The notes: a model not told the origin generated them from the letters alone. A stretch of 64,000 bases of DNA from Galbitalea sp036271795 (GCA_036271795.1 DATAZY010000069.1:58077-122076), one strand, 5' to 3'. Positions 52,961 through 62,467 are shown, counted from the stretch's first letter. Translations and numbers: made by a program.

Positions 52961-53554
52961 ATGTCGACGATTCGGACTCCCGTCGGCCCGCAGCCAAACA
53001 AAGTGTATTGGCGCCGCCGACTAGTGGTTCTGATCGGCGTGCTCGCCGTCATCCTGATCATTATTCTCATCGTCGTGCGCCCCGGCGGCGGCAAGTCGAC
53101 CGCCGCGAACACGAACACGCCTCACACCACGGTCGCGAAGGCGCCGGCTTGCGTCCCGGCCGATGTCAAGGTCGTCGCGGTGACAGACGCCCTGAGCTAT
53201 GCGCCCGGAGTCGACCCGCAGCTCTCGCTGACGATCACAAACACGGGTGCCGCAGACTGTTCGTTTCAGGATGGTAGCGACAAGCAGGTCTATGTGATCA
53301 CGAGCGGCACGGAGAAGATCTGGTCCTCCAAGGATTGCCAGACGGGTGCCGAGCCTGCCACGACGGTTCTCAAACCCAAAATCGCGGTGAAGAGCACGCC
53401 GTTCGCGTGGGATCGTACCCGTTCCAATCCCGCCGCCTGCTCGGCGACCAATGCCCCACCGGTGATCGCGGGAGGCGCGAGCTACCACCTCACGGTCACA
53501 GTGGACGGCATTGCTTCGAGCAAGGCAGACTCGCCCCAGTTCGTTCTGAAGTAG
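52961..53554 (+). CDS. membrane-anchored extracellular protein, unknown family
   Basis: A 197-aa protein with a cytoplasmic RRR stretch, a membrane anchor at residues about 20-42, a Thr/Ala-rich linker and an extracellular beta domain (about 60-197) with four cysteines (for example PACVPADVK, ADCSFQDGS). It resembles DUF4232-like actinobacterial domains but I cannot assign it. Follows the acetyltransferase by 3 bases and ends at the start of the next gene. Confidence 0.75.
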   Translation: MSTIRTPVGPQPNKVYWRRRLVVLIGVLAVILIIILIVVRPGGGKSTAANTNTPHTTVAKAPACVPADVKVVAVTDALSYAPGVDPQLSLTITNTGAADCSFQDGSDKQVYVITSGTEKIWSSKDCQTGAEPATTVLKPKIAVKSTPFAWDRTRSNPAACSATNAPPVIAGGASYHLTVTVDGIASSKADSPQFVLK

Positions 53555-53919
53555 TGACAGTGTCGCTCGCCGCAGCGCTCGAAGCACAGGATGCTGTCGC
53601 GGTTGCTCTTGCACTTCGAAACGACGGAGTCGTGGTGCCGCTGCTTCCGTCGGACGGCGAGCCGCAGGTTCGGGTGTTCCGCCGCGGCGACGCCGACAAA
53701 TACATGCTGCTCCTGTTCTCGACACCCGAGACGTACGCTGCGATGATCCCGGATGAGGATGCCCCGGAATCCACGGTCTATGCCGCCCCGGAGCTGCTCG
53801 ACTTCCTGCAGCAGAACGAGGGCGTGCTGGAAGCAGTGTGGTTCGACGTCGCCGGACCGCACGCGATGCAGGCCGCACCCGCAGATGTCATCGAAGCGCT
53901 TGAGTTGCCTCGCGCCTAG
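53554..53919 (+). CDS. SseB-like protein
   Basis: A roughly 120-aa soluble protein with the SseB N-domain pattern: VVVPLLPSDGEP, then MLLLFSTPETY and a late AVWFDVAGPHAM. Start is the GTG at 53554 or 53560. It is coupled to the previous gene (shared base in TAGTG). Role unknown. Confidence 0.7.
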   Translation: MTVSLAAALEAQDAVAVALALRNDGVVVPLLPSDGEPQVRVFRRGDADKYMLLLFSTPETYAAMIPDEDAPESTVYAAPELLDFLQQNEGVLEAVWFDVAGPHAMQAAPADVIEALELPRA

Positions 53920-53984
53920 GTTGCCCGGCCCGACTTGACCCGTGTTGTCGTTTTGCGGTGCGTTGGGCGACCACCTCCGTCAAC

Positions 53985-54890
53985 TCACACGAGTTTTGGC
54001 CGCCATCCGCCAGTCCGTAGCGCGGTGTCCACTTTTCCGAGGAGGGTTGCGCGCCTCCGCAGTAACCCTTTGCTGACGCGAATGACGCGCCACTGTTCCT
54101 CGGCCAACCCGTCAAGTCGCTCGATGTCGATGTCGAACTGACGTTCATCCGTCCGATGGTGATCGCCCTCATATTCGAGAACGGTGCGATATGCCCGGTA
54201 GACGAGGTCCCCGTGCGCGATCGCCTGTCCGAACGAGTTCACTATGACCCCATTCACCTCGGGTTCTGGAAAGCCTGCGCGCCCGAGCACCAACCTCAGA
54301 ATTGTCTCTCGCGCCGAATCGGTGTTCTCGCGAACCAGCGTCACGGCACCGGCGATCGTGGCGGCACCCCGCCGCCCTCGAAAGGATGCCGCGGCGGCCC
54401 GAAGTTCATCGATGGTTACTAACGGCGACCGCCGACGAACCAGCGAGTCACCCATGATCACCACGTCGTCCACACCCAGGTATTCCGCGCACTCAAGCCA
54501 CGCACCAAGAGGGGTGGATACGCGGAGCCCGTTGACAGTAACGCATTCTGACCTCTGAGTCTGGTGGCCCGTGACCCGCCGTCGACGCACGGCGCGTGTG
54601 GGAAAGAGGGACGTGACGTGGATGGATTCGAGGATGAAGTGCTCGGGCATCCGGAGTCCGAGTAACTGTGCGGCGGTGAGGTGGCTGAAGTACCGATTCG
54701 GACCCAACAGCGGTGAATATGCGCGGGCGAGTGACTGCACATCGTTCGTGACGAAATCGGCCCGCGAGCCTCTGAACGGCGATGCGATGTCGGGATTGCG
54801 GAGACGACGAGGAGTTGCGCCGCGAGCGAGCCCCTCGGCGTAGGTAAAGGCATCCCGGAGTGCGGGCGGTAGCGGACGTGGCTTTGACAT
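53985..54890 (-). CDS. hypothetical protein with Vsr/DUF559-like nuclease fold
   Basis: A 301-aa protein common in Actinobacteria. The C-terminal third carries EYEGDHHRTDERQFDIDIER, a PD-(D/E)xK-like pattern near residue 238, and ends in a WRVIRVSKG strand as in very-short-patch-type nucleases. The N-terminal part resembles AbiEi-like winged helix proteins. No toxin or antitoxin partner is adjacent, so defence is only a guess. Confidence 0.7.
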   Translation of the reverse strand: MSKPRPLPPALRDAFTYAEGLARGATPRRLRNPDIASPFRGSRADFVTNDVQSLARAYSPLLGPNRYFSHLTAAQLLGLRMPEHFILESIHVTSLFPTRAVRRRRVTGHQTQRSECVTVNGLRVSTPLGAWLECAEYLGVDDVVIMGDSLVRRRSPLVTIDELRAAAASFRGRRGAATIAGAVTLVRENTDSARETILRLVLGRAGFPEPEVNGVIVNSFGQAIAHGDLVYRAYRTVLEYEGDHHRTDERQFDIDIERLDGLAEEQWRVIRVSKGLLRRRATLLGKVDTALRTGGWRPKLV

Positions 54891-55016
54891 CCCGACATTC
54901 TGCGATTCTCGTTGAAGTCAGCCGTACGCCTACCGTTGGATAGTGCGAAGTGACGCGCGTTGTCGTCTGTTGAGGAGCTGAACGACGACAAGGGTCAGTT
55001 CATCGGAGACGCGTCG

Positions 55017-56375
55017 CTAGAAGTCGGGAATATCCGTCGAGTCGGCCTTTGCCCCTGCGAAGGCCAGCTTGAGGGCTTCGTGCAGGTGTTCGGCCCGGGC
55101 ATCCAGCACCGTGCTGAAGCCCAGGCGCTTCGCCTCGGCGACCCGCTGCTTCGTCGAGGATGCTGGTCGAATCTCACCCGCGAGACTGATCTCGCCGATC
55201 GCAGCGGTCGTGGCGGCCAGCGCCTTGCTTTTGAACGCGCTCGCGATCGCGAGGGCGATTGCAAGATCGGCGCCCGGTTCGGTGACTCGGATGCCGCCCA
55301 CCGTCGAGACATAGACATCGAATGTCGAGAGCTGCATGTTCGACCGACGCTCGAGAACTGCGAGCAGCATCGCGACCCGCGAGCTGTCGACGCCGTTCAC
55401 AACCCTCCGCGGCATGGGCGCCGAGGATTTCACGATGAGTGCCTGCACCTCGACCGGCAATGCTCGACGACCTTCGACCGCGATCGTGACGCAGGTTCCG
55501 CTGACTGGCTGGCGTGTACGCGACAGGAACAGCCCGCTCGGATCGGCAACTTCCGCGATCCCGTCGCCGGTCATCTCGAAGCAACCGACCTCGTCCGTCG
55601 GGCCGAACCGGTTCTTGTGGGAGCGAACGAATCGCAAGCTTGTCTGGCGATCGCCCTCGAACTGGAGGACGACATCCACGAGGTGTTCAAGTAGGCGTGG
55701 TCCGGCGATCGTTCCGTCCTTGGTTACGTGGCCGACGAGCAGTACGGGCAGGTTGCGGTCTTTCGAAACCCGGATGAGCGTGGATGCGACCTCCCGAACC
55801 TGGGCGGGGCCGCCGGCGAGCCCCTCGGAGTTCGACGAGGCAACGGTCTGAACGGAGTCGACGATAACCAGTTGCGGATCGACCTGTTCGATCTGCCCGA
55901 GGATGACCGCGAGGTCGACCTCGGCGGCGAGGAATAGCGTGGGCTGCAATGCACCCGTTCGCGCCGCCCGCATGCGCACCTGGTTGACCGACTCCTCTGC
56001 GCTCACGTAGAGCACCCTCATCCCGCTCGCCGCCGCCCTGGATGCGACCTCGAGCAGCAGCGTCGACTTGCCGACGCCGGGCTCTCCGCTGAGCAGGATG
56101 GTCGCGCCGGGGACGATGCCGCCGCCCAGGACCCGGTCGAACTCGGCGATGCCGCTCGGCCAGTGGGTGACGTCGTCGTTCGAGCCGATCTCGGTGATCG
56201 ATTTCGCGGCGCGAGCTTCGCTCACCCGGATTGGCACGACCGCGCGGGGTGATGGAGCGTTCTCGGCATCATCCAGGACGGTGCCCCATGACCGGCATTC
56301 ACCGCAGCGCCCGACCCACTTGAGACTCGTCCAGCCGCACTCTGTGCAGCGGAAGTTGGGGGCGGTGCGAGCCAT
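55017..56375 (-). CDS. radA: DNA repair protein RadA
   Basis: A 452-aa recombination helicase: zinc finger C10, C13, C24, C27; RecA-like core with Walker A GEPGVGKS near residue 97; KNRFG motif (SHKNRFGPTDE); and a C-terminal Lon-like domain. It promotes branch migration. Length and motifs normal. Single gene here. Confidence 0.97.
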   Translation of the reverse strand: MARTAPNFRCTECGWTSLKWVGRCGECRSWGTVLDDAENAPSPRAVVPIRVSEARAAKSITEIGSNDDVTHWPSGIAEFDRVLGGGIVPGATILLSGEPGVGKSTLLLEVASRAAASGMRVLYVSAEESVNQVRMRAARTGALQPTLFLAAEVDLAVILGQIEQVDPQLVIVDSVQTVASSNSEGLAGGPAQVREVASTLIRVSKDRNLPVLLVGHVTKDGTIAGPRLLEHLVDVVLQFEGDRQTSLRFVRSHKNRFGPTDEVGCFEMTGDGIAEVADPSGLFLSRTRQPVSGTCVTIAVEGRRALPVEVQALIVKSSAPMPRRVVNGVDSSRVAMLLAVLERRSNMQLSTFDVYVSTVGGIRVTEPGADLAIALAIASAFKSKALAATTAAIGEISLAGEIRPASSTKQRVAEAKRLGFSTVLDARAEHLHEALKLAFAGAKADSTDIPDF

Positions 56376-56446
56376 GCGATCAGCCTAGGGCGGGCCTCCG
56401 TCAGGCGCGGGATGCGGGGCGCGCGCTGTGTACTAAACTCGTCCGC

Positions 56447-56537
56447 GGAACCGTGTCCGAGCGGCCGAAGGTGCAACTCTCGAAAAGTTGTGTGGGTGTT
56501 GAGCCCACCGTGGGTTCAAATCCCACCGGTTCCGCCA
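56447..56537 (+). tRNA. tRNA-Ser (CGA)
   Basis: An 88-base class II tRNA plus encoded CCA. Acceptor GGAACCG/CGGTTCC, anticodon loop CTCGAAA with CGA, and a long variable arm. Its last 24 bases recur at 58979 and the last part also at 57818, marking it as an integration site. Confidence 0.96.
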
Positions 56538-57817
56538 GTGTGATGTCTCGGGTCATCGTTCATAGATGACTCGGGACATCGATCACTTTTCGCTCTCTTT
56601 TGGGAGGGTGTTTTGTGGTTTCTGGGGTTGGTAGTCGCGGGTGGGGTCGAGGGTGAGGTCTCTGAGGAGTTCGCCGGTGTCGGGGTTGATGATGCGGATC
56701 TCGTTGTTGTGGATGAGGATGCGGACGCGTTCGTGTTTGTGGGCTCGGCCGATTCCGATGTGGTGCATTCGGGAGTTGAACCGCAGGGTGATTGTGCCGT
56801 CGCCGTCGATGCGGTCTTCGCGGATTCTCCAGTGCCCGTCGGTTCCGGCTGGGACGGCTTTGCTGCGAGCTGTGTAGGTCTCGGCGGGGGTTCTTCGGTG
56901 GAGGGAGCGGTGCGGGCGGATGGTGTTGTAGTAGTGCCGGAGCCCGTCGAGCTGTGCTTGGAGGTCTTCGATCGTTGGGGTGGCGGGCTGGGTTCGCAGC
57001 CATTTCTTCATCGTTTGTTGGAACCGTTCGACTTTGCCCTGGGTTTGTGGGTGGTTCGGTTTGCCGTTCTTCTGGTCGATGCCCAGCAGGTTCAGCTCGT
57101 TCTCGAACGTGTTGCGGCCGCCGCTTCGAACCCGGGTGGTGAAGACGAAGCCGTTGTCGGTCAGTGTTGAGGCGGGTGGCCCGTATTGGGTGACGGTGCT
57201 GCGGAACTGGGTGAGGACCAACTGGACGGTGACGACGGGGTAAGCGGTGACGGTGAGGGCGAGCCGGGAGTGGTCGTCGATGAAGGTGAGGATCTCGACC
57301 CCTTCGCCGGATTGGAGCCGCCAGTGGGTGAAGTCGGATTGCCAGGTCTCGTTGGGCAGGTCGGCTTCGAACCGCAGGTAGGAGGACCGTGGTCGTTTCC
57401 TCGGTTCAGCGATCACCAGTCCGTGCCGGGTGAGGACCTTCCAGATTGTGGAGACCGCGGGGCTGGTGCCATGCTCGCGTTCCAGGTGCGCGGCGATCGT
57501 GTGTGGGCCAGCATCGTAGCCGGCCGCCTGCAGGGAACGCCGCAATCCGAGGATCGCCTCCTCGAGTTCCGCGGAGGTCCTCGTTGGGCTGGTGTGTGGT
57601 CGCCGGGACCGGGGCTCTATCGCCTCCCAACCGCCAGCTAAATACCGGCCAACCAGGGTGTGAACCCACCGGTAGGTCACGCCATAATCGCGAGCGACCT
57701 CCGCTTTGCTGCGGCCCTCAACGACAACACTGATCACGATGATGCGGTTCTTCTGCACCCTCCAAGAGTGTGAACGATGTCTGGAGACACACGTGAACTA
57801 TGTCCTCGAACACGACA
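56538..57817. mobile_element. intact IS481-family insertion sequence next to tRNA-Ser
   Basis: Starts with TGTGATGTCTCGGGTCATCG at 56540 and ends with the inverted TGTCGTGTTCGAGGACATAG at 57817; both ends carry two internal repeats of a GACATCG-TCAC type. It encodes one transposase. The 13 bases CCACCGGTTCCGC flank it on both sides (56523-56535 and 57818-57830), either a target duplication or part of an att repeat. Confidence 0.75.
56583..57758 (-). CDS. IS481-family transposase
   Basis: A 391-aa full-length transposase: N-terminal helix-turn-helix (EVARDYGVTYRWVHTLVGRY), linker, and DDE core with D in WQSDFTHW, D in LTDNGFVF and E in QGKVERFQQT. A C-terminal basic RAHKHERVRI strand follows. 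It is a different subgroup from the split copy at 7-11 kb. Confidence 0.93.
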   Translation of the reverse strand: MQKNRIIVISVVVEGRSKAEVARDYGVTYRWVHTLVGRYLAGGWEAIEPRSRRPHTSPTRTSAELEEAILGLRRSLQAAGYDAGPHTIAAHLEREHGTSPAVSTIWKVLTRHGLVIAEPRKRPRSSYLRFEADLPNETWQSDFTHWRLQSGEGVEILTFIDDHSRLALTVTAYPVVTVQLVLTQFRSTVTQYGPPASTLTDNGFVFTTRVRSGGRNTFENELNLLGIDQKNGKPNHPQTQGKVERFQQTMKKWLRTQPATPTIEDLQAQLDGLRHYYNTIRPHRSLHRRTPAETYTARSKAVPAGTDGHWRIREDRIDGDGTITLRFNSRMHHIGIGRAHKHERVRILIHNNEIRIINPDTGELLRDLTLDPTRDYQPQKPQNTLPKESEK

Positions 57818-57830
57818 CCACCGGTTCCGC
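57818..57830 (+). repeat. 13-bp copy of the tRNA-Ser 3' end at the IS border
   Basis: CCACCGGTTCCGC repeats 56523-56535. It lies exactly at the right end of the IS. Confidence 0.65.
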
Positions 57831-58202
57831 ACTAAAAGTGCTGGTCAGACCTATCTTTCAACATCGCAAATCTGCGAACTGCCCACATCTGCCCAATTTT
57901 TGCCCACAATCCCACCGTCTCACTCGACATCGCGGAGAGTTCGGTCGATTCCGCACACCGCGATAAGTAAGCATTCTGAATACGAATGACGGGGTCGCGG
58001 TCCGTCGTCAAGAAGTCCGCGCGAAGGTACCCACGCGGGAATCTTCACCGGGCACCTCTTGGAATCGGCTGATCTGCAGGACGAGATGGCCCTCCACACA
58101 GTGCCCGTGAGACGGTTCGTGCTGCGTGTCGTGGTCCCGCTGAAGTTCCTGCCTACGGGAAGCCGATACCGCCATTCTGCGGCGAAAGAATGCCCGAACT
58201 AG
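57831..58202. other. gene-free stretch with integrase-arm-like repeats
   Basis: Around 57879-57910 the unit TGCCCA recurs three times (CTGCCCACAT, CTGCCCAATT, TTGCCCACAA), like DNA next to tyrosine integrase att sites. No intact gene. Leftover of the element that used tRNA-Ser. Confidence 0.4.
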
Positions 58203-58886
58203 TCCGGCAATGGCCTGGCCCCGGGCAACTGCGGACCTGAGTTCAACCCGAAGCGGCTTCGGGCTGTGATGCAGTGGTGGCGAGCAGAAGAGGATCGCAA
58301 GACGCTGATCGCTAACAATAAGGCGTGGGTCTCTGCGGAGACGGTGCGTCGCGCGTGGCTCGCGTCGTTCCCGTCCCGTAAGGCCCTGCCGAAGGATGCG
58401 GGTGTTGTGATCGCGACCGGGCTGACCGCGTACCGATCGATCACCGGCACTTCGATCGAACGTGGCAACCTGTTGGCGCACCAGTTCTTCGTCATCGACC
58501 GGGCCGACTACTGGGGGCCCGACAAGCTCGCCCAACTTGTGGCCGAGTCGCCGACGAAGGCGCAGCACATCATCCTTGCCGTCGTGCTCGGTGGGATGGA
58601 GTCTGCGATCAGCAAGGAGACGTGGCGACACCCGTCTGCTCCGATGCAGGGCTACTTCCAGCGCCTCGCCGACTGGGGTTATGCCCTCTCCGAAGTTGAG
58701 CAGCTTGTGATCTGCGACAACCCAACCGGCGAGGGTGCCGTCGAATTCATGGACGACGAGGACGCCAAGGGCGAAAAGATCAGCCCCAAGGTCACCGAGA
58801 TCCCGATGCCTATCGTGACCAAGGCGAATGTTGACACCGCGGCAATCCAGCGGGAGCTCTACGTATCCAAGGGTTGCACCCAGTAG
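58203..58886 (+). pseudogene. plasmid/ICE-type ParB-like protein, C-terminal fragment
   Basis: The frame from TAG at 58200 reads NPKRLRAVMQWWRAEEDRKT, IANNKAWVSAETVRRAWL, LAHQFFVIDRADYWG and KAQHIILAVVLGGMES, which match the C-terminal domain of actinobacterial ParB-family partition proteins on plasmids. The N-terminal nuclease and DNA-binding parts are missing. An ATG at 58266 could still express 206 residues. Confidence 0.65.
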
Positions 58887-58978
58887 AACCAAAACGTGCA
58901 CCGCGAGTGGGGCGGATCGGGGCAGAATTGTTCGTTTTAGGGGTGAACGGTCGCTCACGAAATTGTGTCGGAAATAGA

Positions 58979-59002
58979 GTTCAAATCTCACCGGTTCCGC
59001 CA
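58979..59002 (+). repeat. tRNA-Ser 3' end, second copy (att-like)
   Basis: These 24 bases match 56514-56537 with one mismatch (CTCACC for CCCACC). Same orientation, 2.4 kb downstream, bounding the ParB fragment and the IS. Confidence 0.8.
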
Positions 59003-59059
59003 CAAATGCAGATCAAGGCACTATTTCCATCGTTTGCCCACATTCTGATCGAGCATCTG

Positions 59060-59256
59060 TCGAATAGCCCGACGACCGATGTCGGGAATGAGCCATTCCT
59101 CGAGTTCGGGAACCCCGCCGCGTCCGCATCACCGCGCTCATATCCCAAATGGTCGCTCAACTCTGCGCCAACCCGCGCTCGAGCCCGGCCCTGACCATCT
59201 GCTGGATCAACCCGCCCGAGCCACCCGACCCGACCTCGCCCGCGTCGATCTGAGCG
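59060..59256 (-). pseudogene. IS256-family transposase N-terminal fragment
   Basis: On the minus strand, GGLIQQMVRAGLERGLA and, one frame over, ELSDHLGYERGDADAAG then PNSRNGS. This is the conserved N-terminal segment of IS256 transposases with a frameshift. The catalytic region is absent. Confidence 0.7.
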
Positions 59257-59465
59257 AATATATACGTGATCAGAAACCTTGGAAAATCAACTGTATTGCG
59301 CACTAATGAGTCGTAGTAAACGACTGCCATTGGGTTCGGCGCTCTCAGTCGAAATCGGGTGTGGAGGACCGTACCATACGCTCCGCTCAGTTGGCAGAAT
59401 CGCTACGCAGGATGGCTCCATTGACGATGGCCGCGGACACGCGGCACCCGGACTATTGGGACATG

Positions 59466-60068
59466 GCACTATTCGAACAACGAACCAAGACGATCGGCAT
59501 CCTGATGTTCGATGGGATGGAAGAGCTGGACGCTATCGGACCTTGGGAGGTGTTCGCCTGGTGGACGAGTCATTACCCCGAAGATGGGTACTCCGCGACA
59601 ACCTTCTCGATGACGGGCGCGAACGTGACCTGTGAAAAGACGCTTACGGTCTCGCCTCATCACAGTTTCGCGGACATCCCGCCTATGGAGGTCCTCCTTC
59701 ATCCGGGGGGCGACGGAACGTACGGGATGCTGGAGAGCGAACGGCACCTATCGTGGCTTCGCGAGCAGCGGGAGACCGTACCTCTCTTGACCAGTGTTTG
59801 CACCGGTGCCACCGTTTTCGCCGCGGCCGGTCTACTGCGAAACCGTCCGGCCACCACCAACAGGCACGCGCTCGACGACCTCCGTCGGATCGACGCAAGC
59901 ATCGCGATCATGCCCGACGAACGTTTCGTCGACGATGGTGACATCATCACCTCTGCTGGGATCTCTGCGGGCATCGACATGGCGCTGCACATTGTCGGTC
60001 GCCTGGGGGGGAAGGAGCGCGAGAAGGATGTGCGGGAGGGAATTGAATACAACCCCGGACGAAGATGA
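59466..60068 (+). CDS. DJ-1/PfpI family protein (isonitrile hydratase-like)
   Basis: About 200 aa with the class I glutamine amidotransferase-like fold: IGILMFDGMEELDAIGPWEV, LLHPGGDGTYG and the nucleophile elbow TSVCTGATVFA with the likely catalytic cysteine. The frame also opens with a GTG at 59361; homology starts at about 59466. Precise activity unknown. Confidence 0.85.
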   Translation, partial: ALFEQRTKTIGILMFDGMEELDAIGPWEVFAWWTSHYPEDGYSATTFSMTGANVTCEKTLTVSPHHSFADIPPMEVLLHPGGDGTYGMLESERHLSWLREQRETVPLLTSVCTGATVFAAAGLLRNRPATTNRHALDDLRRIDASIAIMPDERFVDDGDIITSAGISAGIDMALHIVGRLGGKEREKDVREGIEYNPGRR

Positions 60069-60246
60069 CCGAGTAGCTCGCGCCAGACAACAGGGAGCAA
60101 CCCGGATAAATCTCGTCGAGTCAAGACGTCCCGAACTCAAGATCACCGTTCGCGAGCCCGAAGGGCGGCAATCACTTAAACGTCGAGTACCCGATTTTCC
60201 CGAAATAGCCCGATGAGCGATTTGATTCGGCGCTCACAGGGTTCTC

Positions 60247-60290
60247 TTGACAGTTAGTTAGGCACCTAACATACTTGTATGGTGCCTAAC
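60247..60290 (+). promoter_or_regulatory. leaderless promoter and operator of the marR operon
   Basis: TTGACA (60247-60252), a 17-base spacer and CATACT (60270-60275). The start point falls at about 60279-60282, on the ATG itself. A 10-bp perfect inverted repeat, GTTAGGCACC (60257-60266) and GGTGCCTAAC (60281-60290), straddles the -10 and the start codon. Confidence 0.7.
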
Positions 60291-60743
60291 GATAGGAATG
60301 ACTTCGAGCGGGACATCCCGGGCTCGTGGGCGAAGAAGTATTTCCTCGCCAGCAGAGCCCTGATGGAGTCCGTACTGCGTCCCTACGAACTCGGAAACAC
60401 GCAGTGGTACGTCTTGTACCGGCTGAGCGCCCAGAATCCAGTCGGTCAGCGAGACCTCACGCGCGAGCTCGAGGTTGAACGAGCGACCCTGAGTGCCGTC
60501 ATCGCAGCGCTCGTGCGCAAAGGACTCATCGACCAGGTGTCGGATCCGGACGACCAGCGGCAGAAGGTGCTGAACATCACGTCTGCCGGCACGACCCTAT
60601 GGAACTCGCTTCCCGATCCGATGGCATTGATTGCCGAGATCGCCTTCGGCGGGGTTGAGCCCGCCGACATCGCAACCATGAACCGCGTGCTCAGCGGAGC
60701 CACCAAGCGACTCACCGACTACAAGAAGGAAACCCGATCATGA
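60279..60743 (+). CDS. MarR-family regulator
   Basis: A 154-aa dimeric winged-helix regulator: GQRDLTRELEVERATLSAVI (recognition helix region, about 65-85) and GLIDQVSDPDDQRQKVLNIT as wing. The ATG at 60279 fits a leaderless transcript. It overlaps the next gene by ATGA, so it is in one operon with an epimerase-type oxidoreductase. Autoregulation is likely through the palindrome at its start. Confidence 0.92.
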   Translation: MVPNDRNDFERDIPGSWAKKYFLASRALMESVLRPYELGNTQWYVLYRLSAQNPVGQRDLTRELEVERATLSAVIAALVRKGLIDQVSDPDDQRQKVLNITSAGTTLWNSLPDPMALIAEIAFGGVEPADIATMNRVLSGATKRLTDYKKETRS

Positions 60744-61555
60744 CAGTTCTCGTCACCGGCGGAACGGGCCTCGTCGGCCCCCGCCTGCTCAAGCGCCTCA
60801 CCGAAGCGGGTATCGAATGCCGCGCCCTCGTCAGGCCGGGAAGAGAACTTCCCGATGGTGTCGAACGTGCCGAGGGCGACATCCTGAGCCCCGAAACCCT
60901 GCCGACAGCGGTACAGGGGGTCACCGCGGTCATCCACCTGGCCGCCGTTTTCCGCACTCGCGACAACGACCAGATCTGGACGGTCAACCGTGAAGGCACC
61001 CGCAACCTGATCGCTGCCGTTCAGCAGCACGCACCGGATGCACGATTCCTTCTGGCCAGCACCTCCAACGTCTATGACGCCGAAAGCTCGCGTCCCGGGC
61101 GCGAGGGCGACGCCGTGGCGCCGACGCTCGCCTATCCCGCGAGCAAGATCGAAGCCGAGAACCTGCTCCGTGCCAGCGAGCTTACCTGGGCCATCCTGCG
61201 GCTCCCGTTCATCTACGGCGACCAGGATGGGCACTTCGAGTCGCTTCCCGAACTCGCCGCCGGCATGGGATGGCACCCCGCGCAGAAACTCAGCGTCATT
61301 CACCACGCCGACATCGCCACCGCATTCACACTCGCCCTCACGGGCGTCTTCGACGCCCGCACCGTCAACATCGCCGACGAATCACCTCTCAGCATCTACG
61401 AGATGTCTCAGATCGTCGGCTACGACTACCCCTCATCCGCCGAACCACTTGCCCAACCCTGGAAGGGTCAGATGGATGTGACCCTCGCACGCAGCCTGGG
61501 CTTCACGCCCACGATCAGCACCATCTACGAAGCTGCTCGAACGCGCGCGCTCTGA
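60740..61555 (+). CDS. NAD-dependent epimerase/dehydratase family protein
   Basis: A 271-aa extended SDR: cofactor motif VTGGTGLVGPRL at residues about 5-16, and the serine/tyrosine region with STSNVYDAES; the usual YxxxK is Y-P-A-S-K (LAYPASK). It is coupled to marR. Substrate unknown; MarR control suggests a stress or xenobiotic role. Confidence 0.9.
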   Translation: MTVLVTGGTGLVGPRLLKRLTEAGIECRALVRPGRELPDGVERAEGDILSPETLPTAVQGVTAVIHLAAVFRTRDNDQIWTVNREGTRNLIAAVQQHAPDARFLLASTSNVYDAESSRPGREGDAVAPTLAYPASKIEAENLLRASELTWAILRLPFIYGDQDGHFESLPELAAGMGWHPAQKLSVIHHADIATAFTLALTGVFDARTVNIADESPLSIYEMSQIVGYDYPSSAEPLAQPWKGQMDVTLARSLGFTPTISTIYEAARTRAL

Positions 61556-61626
61556 TATGCCCGCCGAGGGTTCCGCATCAGCGAATCCGCCGACTGACCC
61601 TCCCACACGACAAGAAGCGAAATGAA

Positions 61627-62325
61627 ATGAATACATCCCCGCACCAGAACGTCATTATCATCGGGGCGTCTCGAGGTCTCGGCGTCGCGATCGCGAAGCA
61701 GTACCTCGATGGCGGCGCGCACGTCGTCGCCACGGTTCGAGGGACCGGTGGGACGCCACTGCATGACCTCCAGAGCTCCTACGTCGAATTGGAGATCGAG
61801 ACCGCCGACGTGACGAGTCCTGACGATGTCTCGAACCTTCGGGACCGGCTCGCAACGCGGCGCTTCGATCTGCTCTTCCACAATGCGGGCGTCGCGAATG
61901 GCCCGCACGACACCTCCACCGCAACCAGCACTGAAGACTTCATCCGTGTCATGGTGACCAATGCGCTGAGCCCGATGCGCGTCATCGACACGCTCAAAGA
62001 CCTCGTCACCCCAGACGGCACGATAGCGATCATGTCCTCAGGCCAAGGAAGCATCACCAACAATGAACGCGGTGGCTTCGAGGTTTACCGAGCATCGAAA
62101 TCGGCACTCAACCAGTTGATGCGTAGTTACGCCGCACGAAACCAGGAGGACGGGCGAACCCTCCTGCTCATGGCACCAGGCTGGGTGAAGACAGCGCTCG
62201 GCGGGTCGGATGCGAAGCTAACGGTCGAGGAGAGCATTCCGAATCTGGTCGCAACCGTTGATGCACAGAGGGGGCACGGTGGCTTGCAGTTCCTCGACTA
62301 TCGGGGGGAAACCGTCGCCTGGTAG
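61627..62325 (+). CDS. short-chain dehydrogenase/reductase
   Basis: A 232-aa SDR with IIGASRGLGVA, FHNAGVA and active-site YRASKSALN. It follows the epimerase gene by 71 bases and may belong to the MarR operon. The ATG at 61627 is chosen by homology; a weak AGAAG stands upstream. Confidence 0.9.
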   Translation: MNTSPHQNVIIIGASRGLGVAIAKQYLDGGAHVVATVRGTGGTPLHDLQSSYVELEIETADVTSPDDVSNLRDRLATRRFDLLFHNAGVANGPHDTSTATSTEDFIRVMVTNALSPMRVIDTLKDLVTPDGTIAIMSSGQGSITNNERGGFEVYRASKSALNQLMRSYAARNQEDGRTLLLMAPGWVKTALGGSDAKLTVEESIPNLVATVDAQRGHGGLQFLDYRGETVAW

Positions 62326-62467
62326 CGCACTGCCAAAAACCATGCAGCGACATCCTGCGCTATGAAAGCCCGCCCATGTACAGCGAGGCGACTCGTACCG
62401 AAACGGCATTCTCGCTGAGGGTTCGGCTTCTGAACTCGCACGTGTGCATCTCGGTATCGTTTGCTCA

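Noticed and set aside
53985..54890. Possible abortive-infection or toxin-antitoxin defence system
   Set aside because: The protein has AbiEi-like and nuclease-like traits, but there is no partner gene and such lone genes are common in Actinobacteria.
58008..59003. 331-codon open frame on the minus strand
   Set aside because: It spans the tRNA-Ser att copy and runs opposite the ParB-like fragment, whose plus-strand reading has clear homology.
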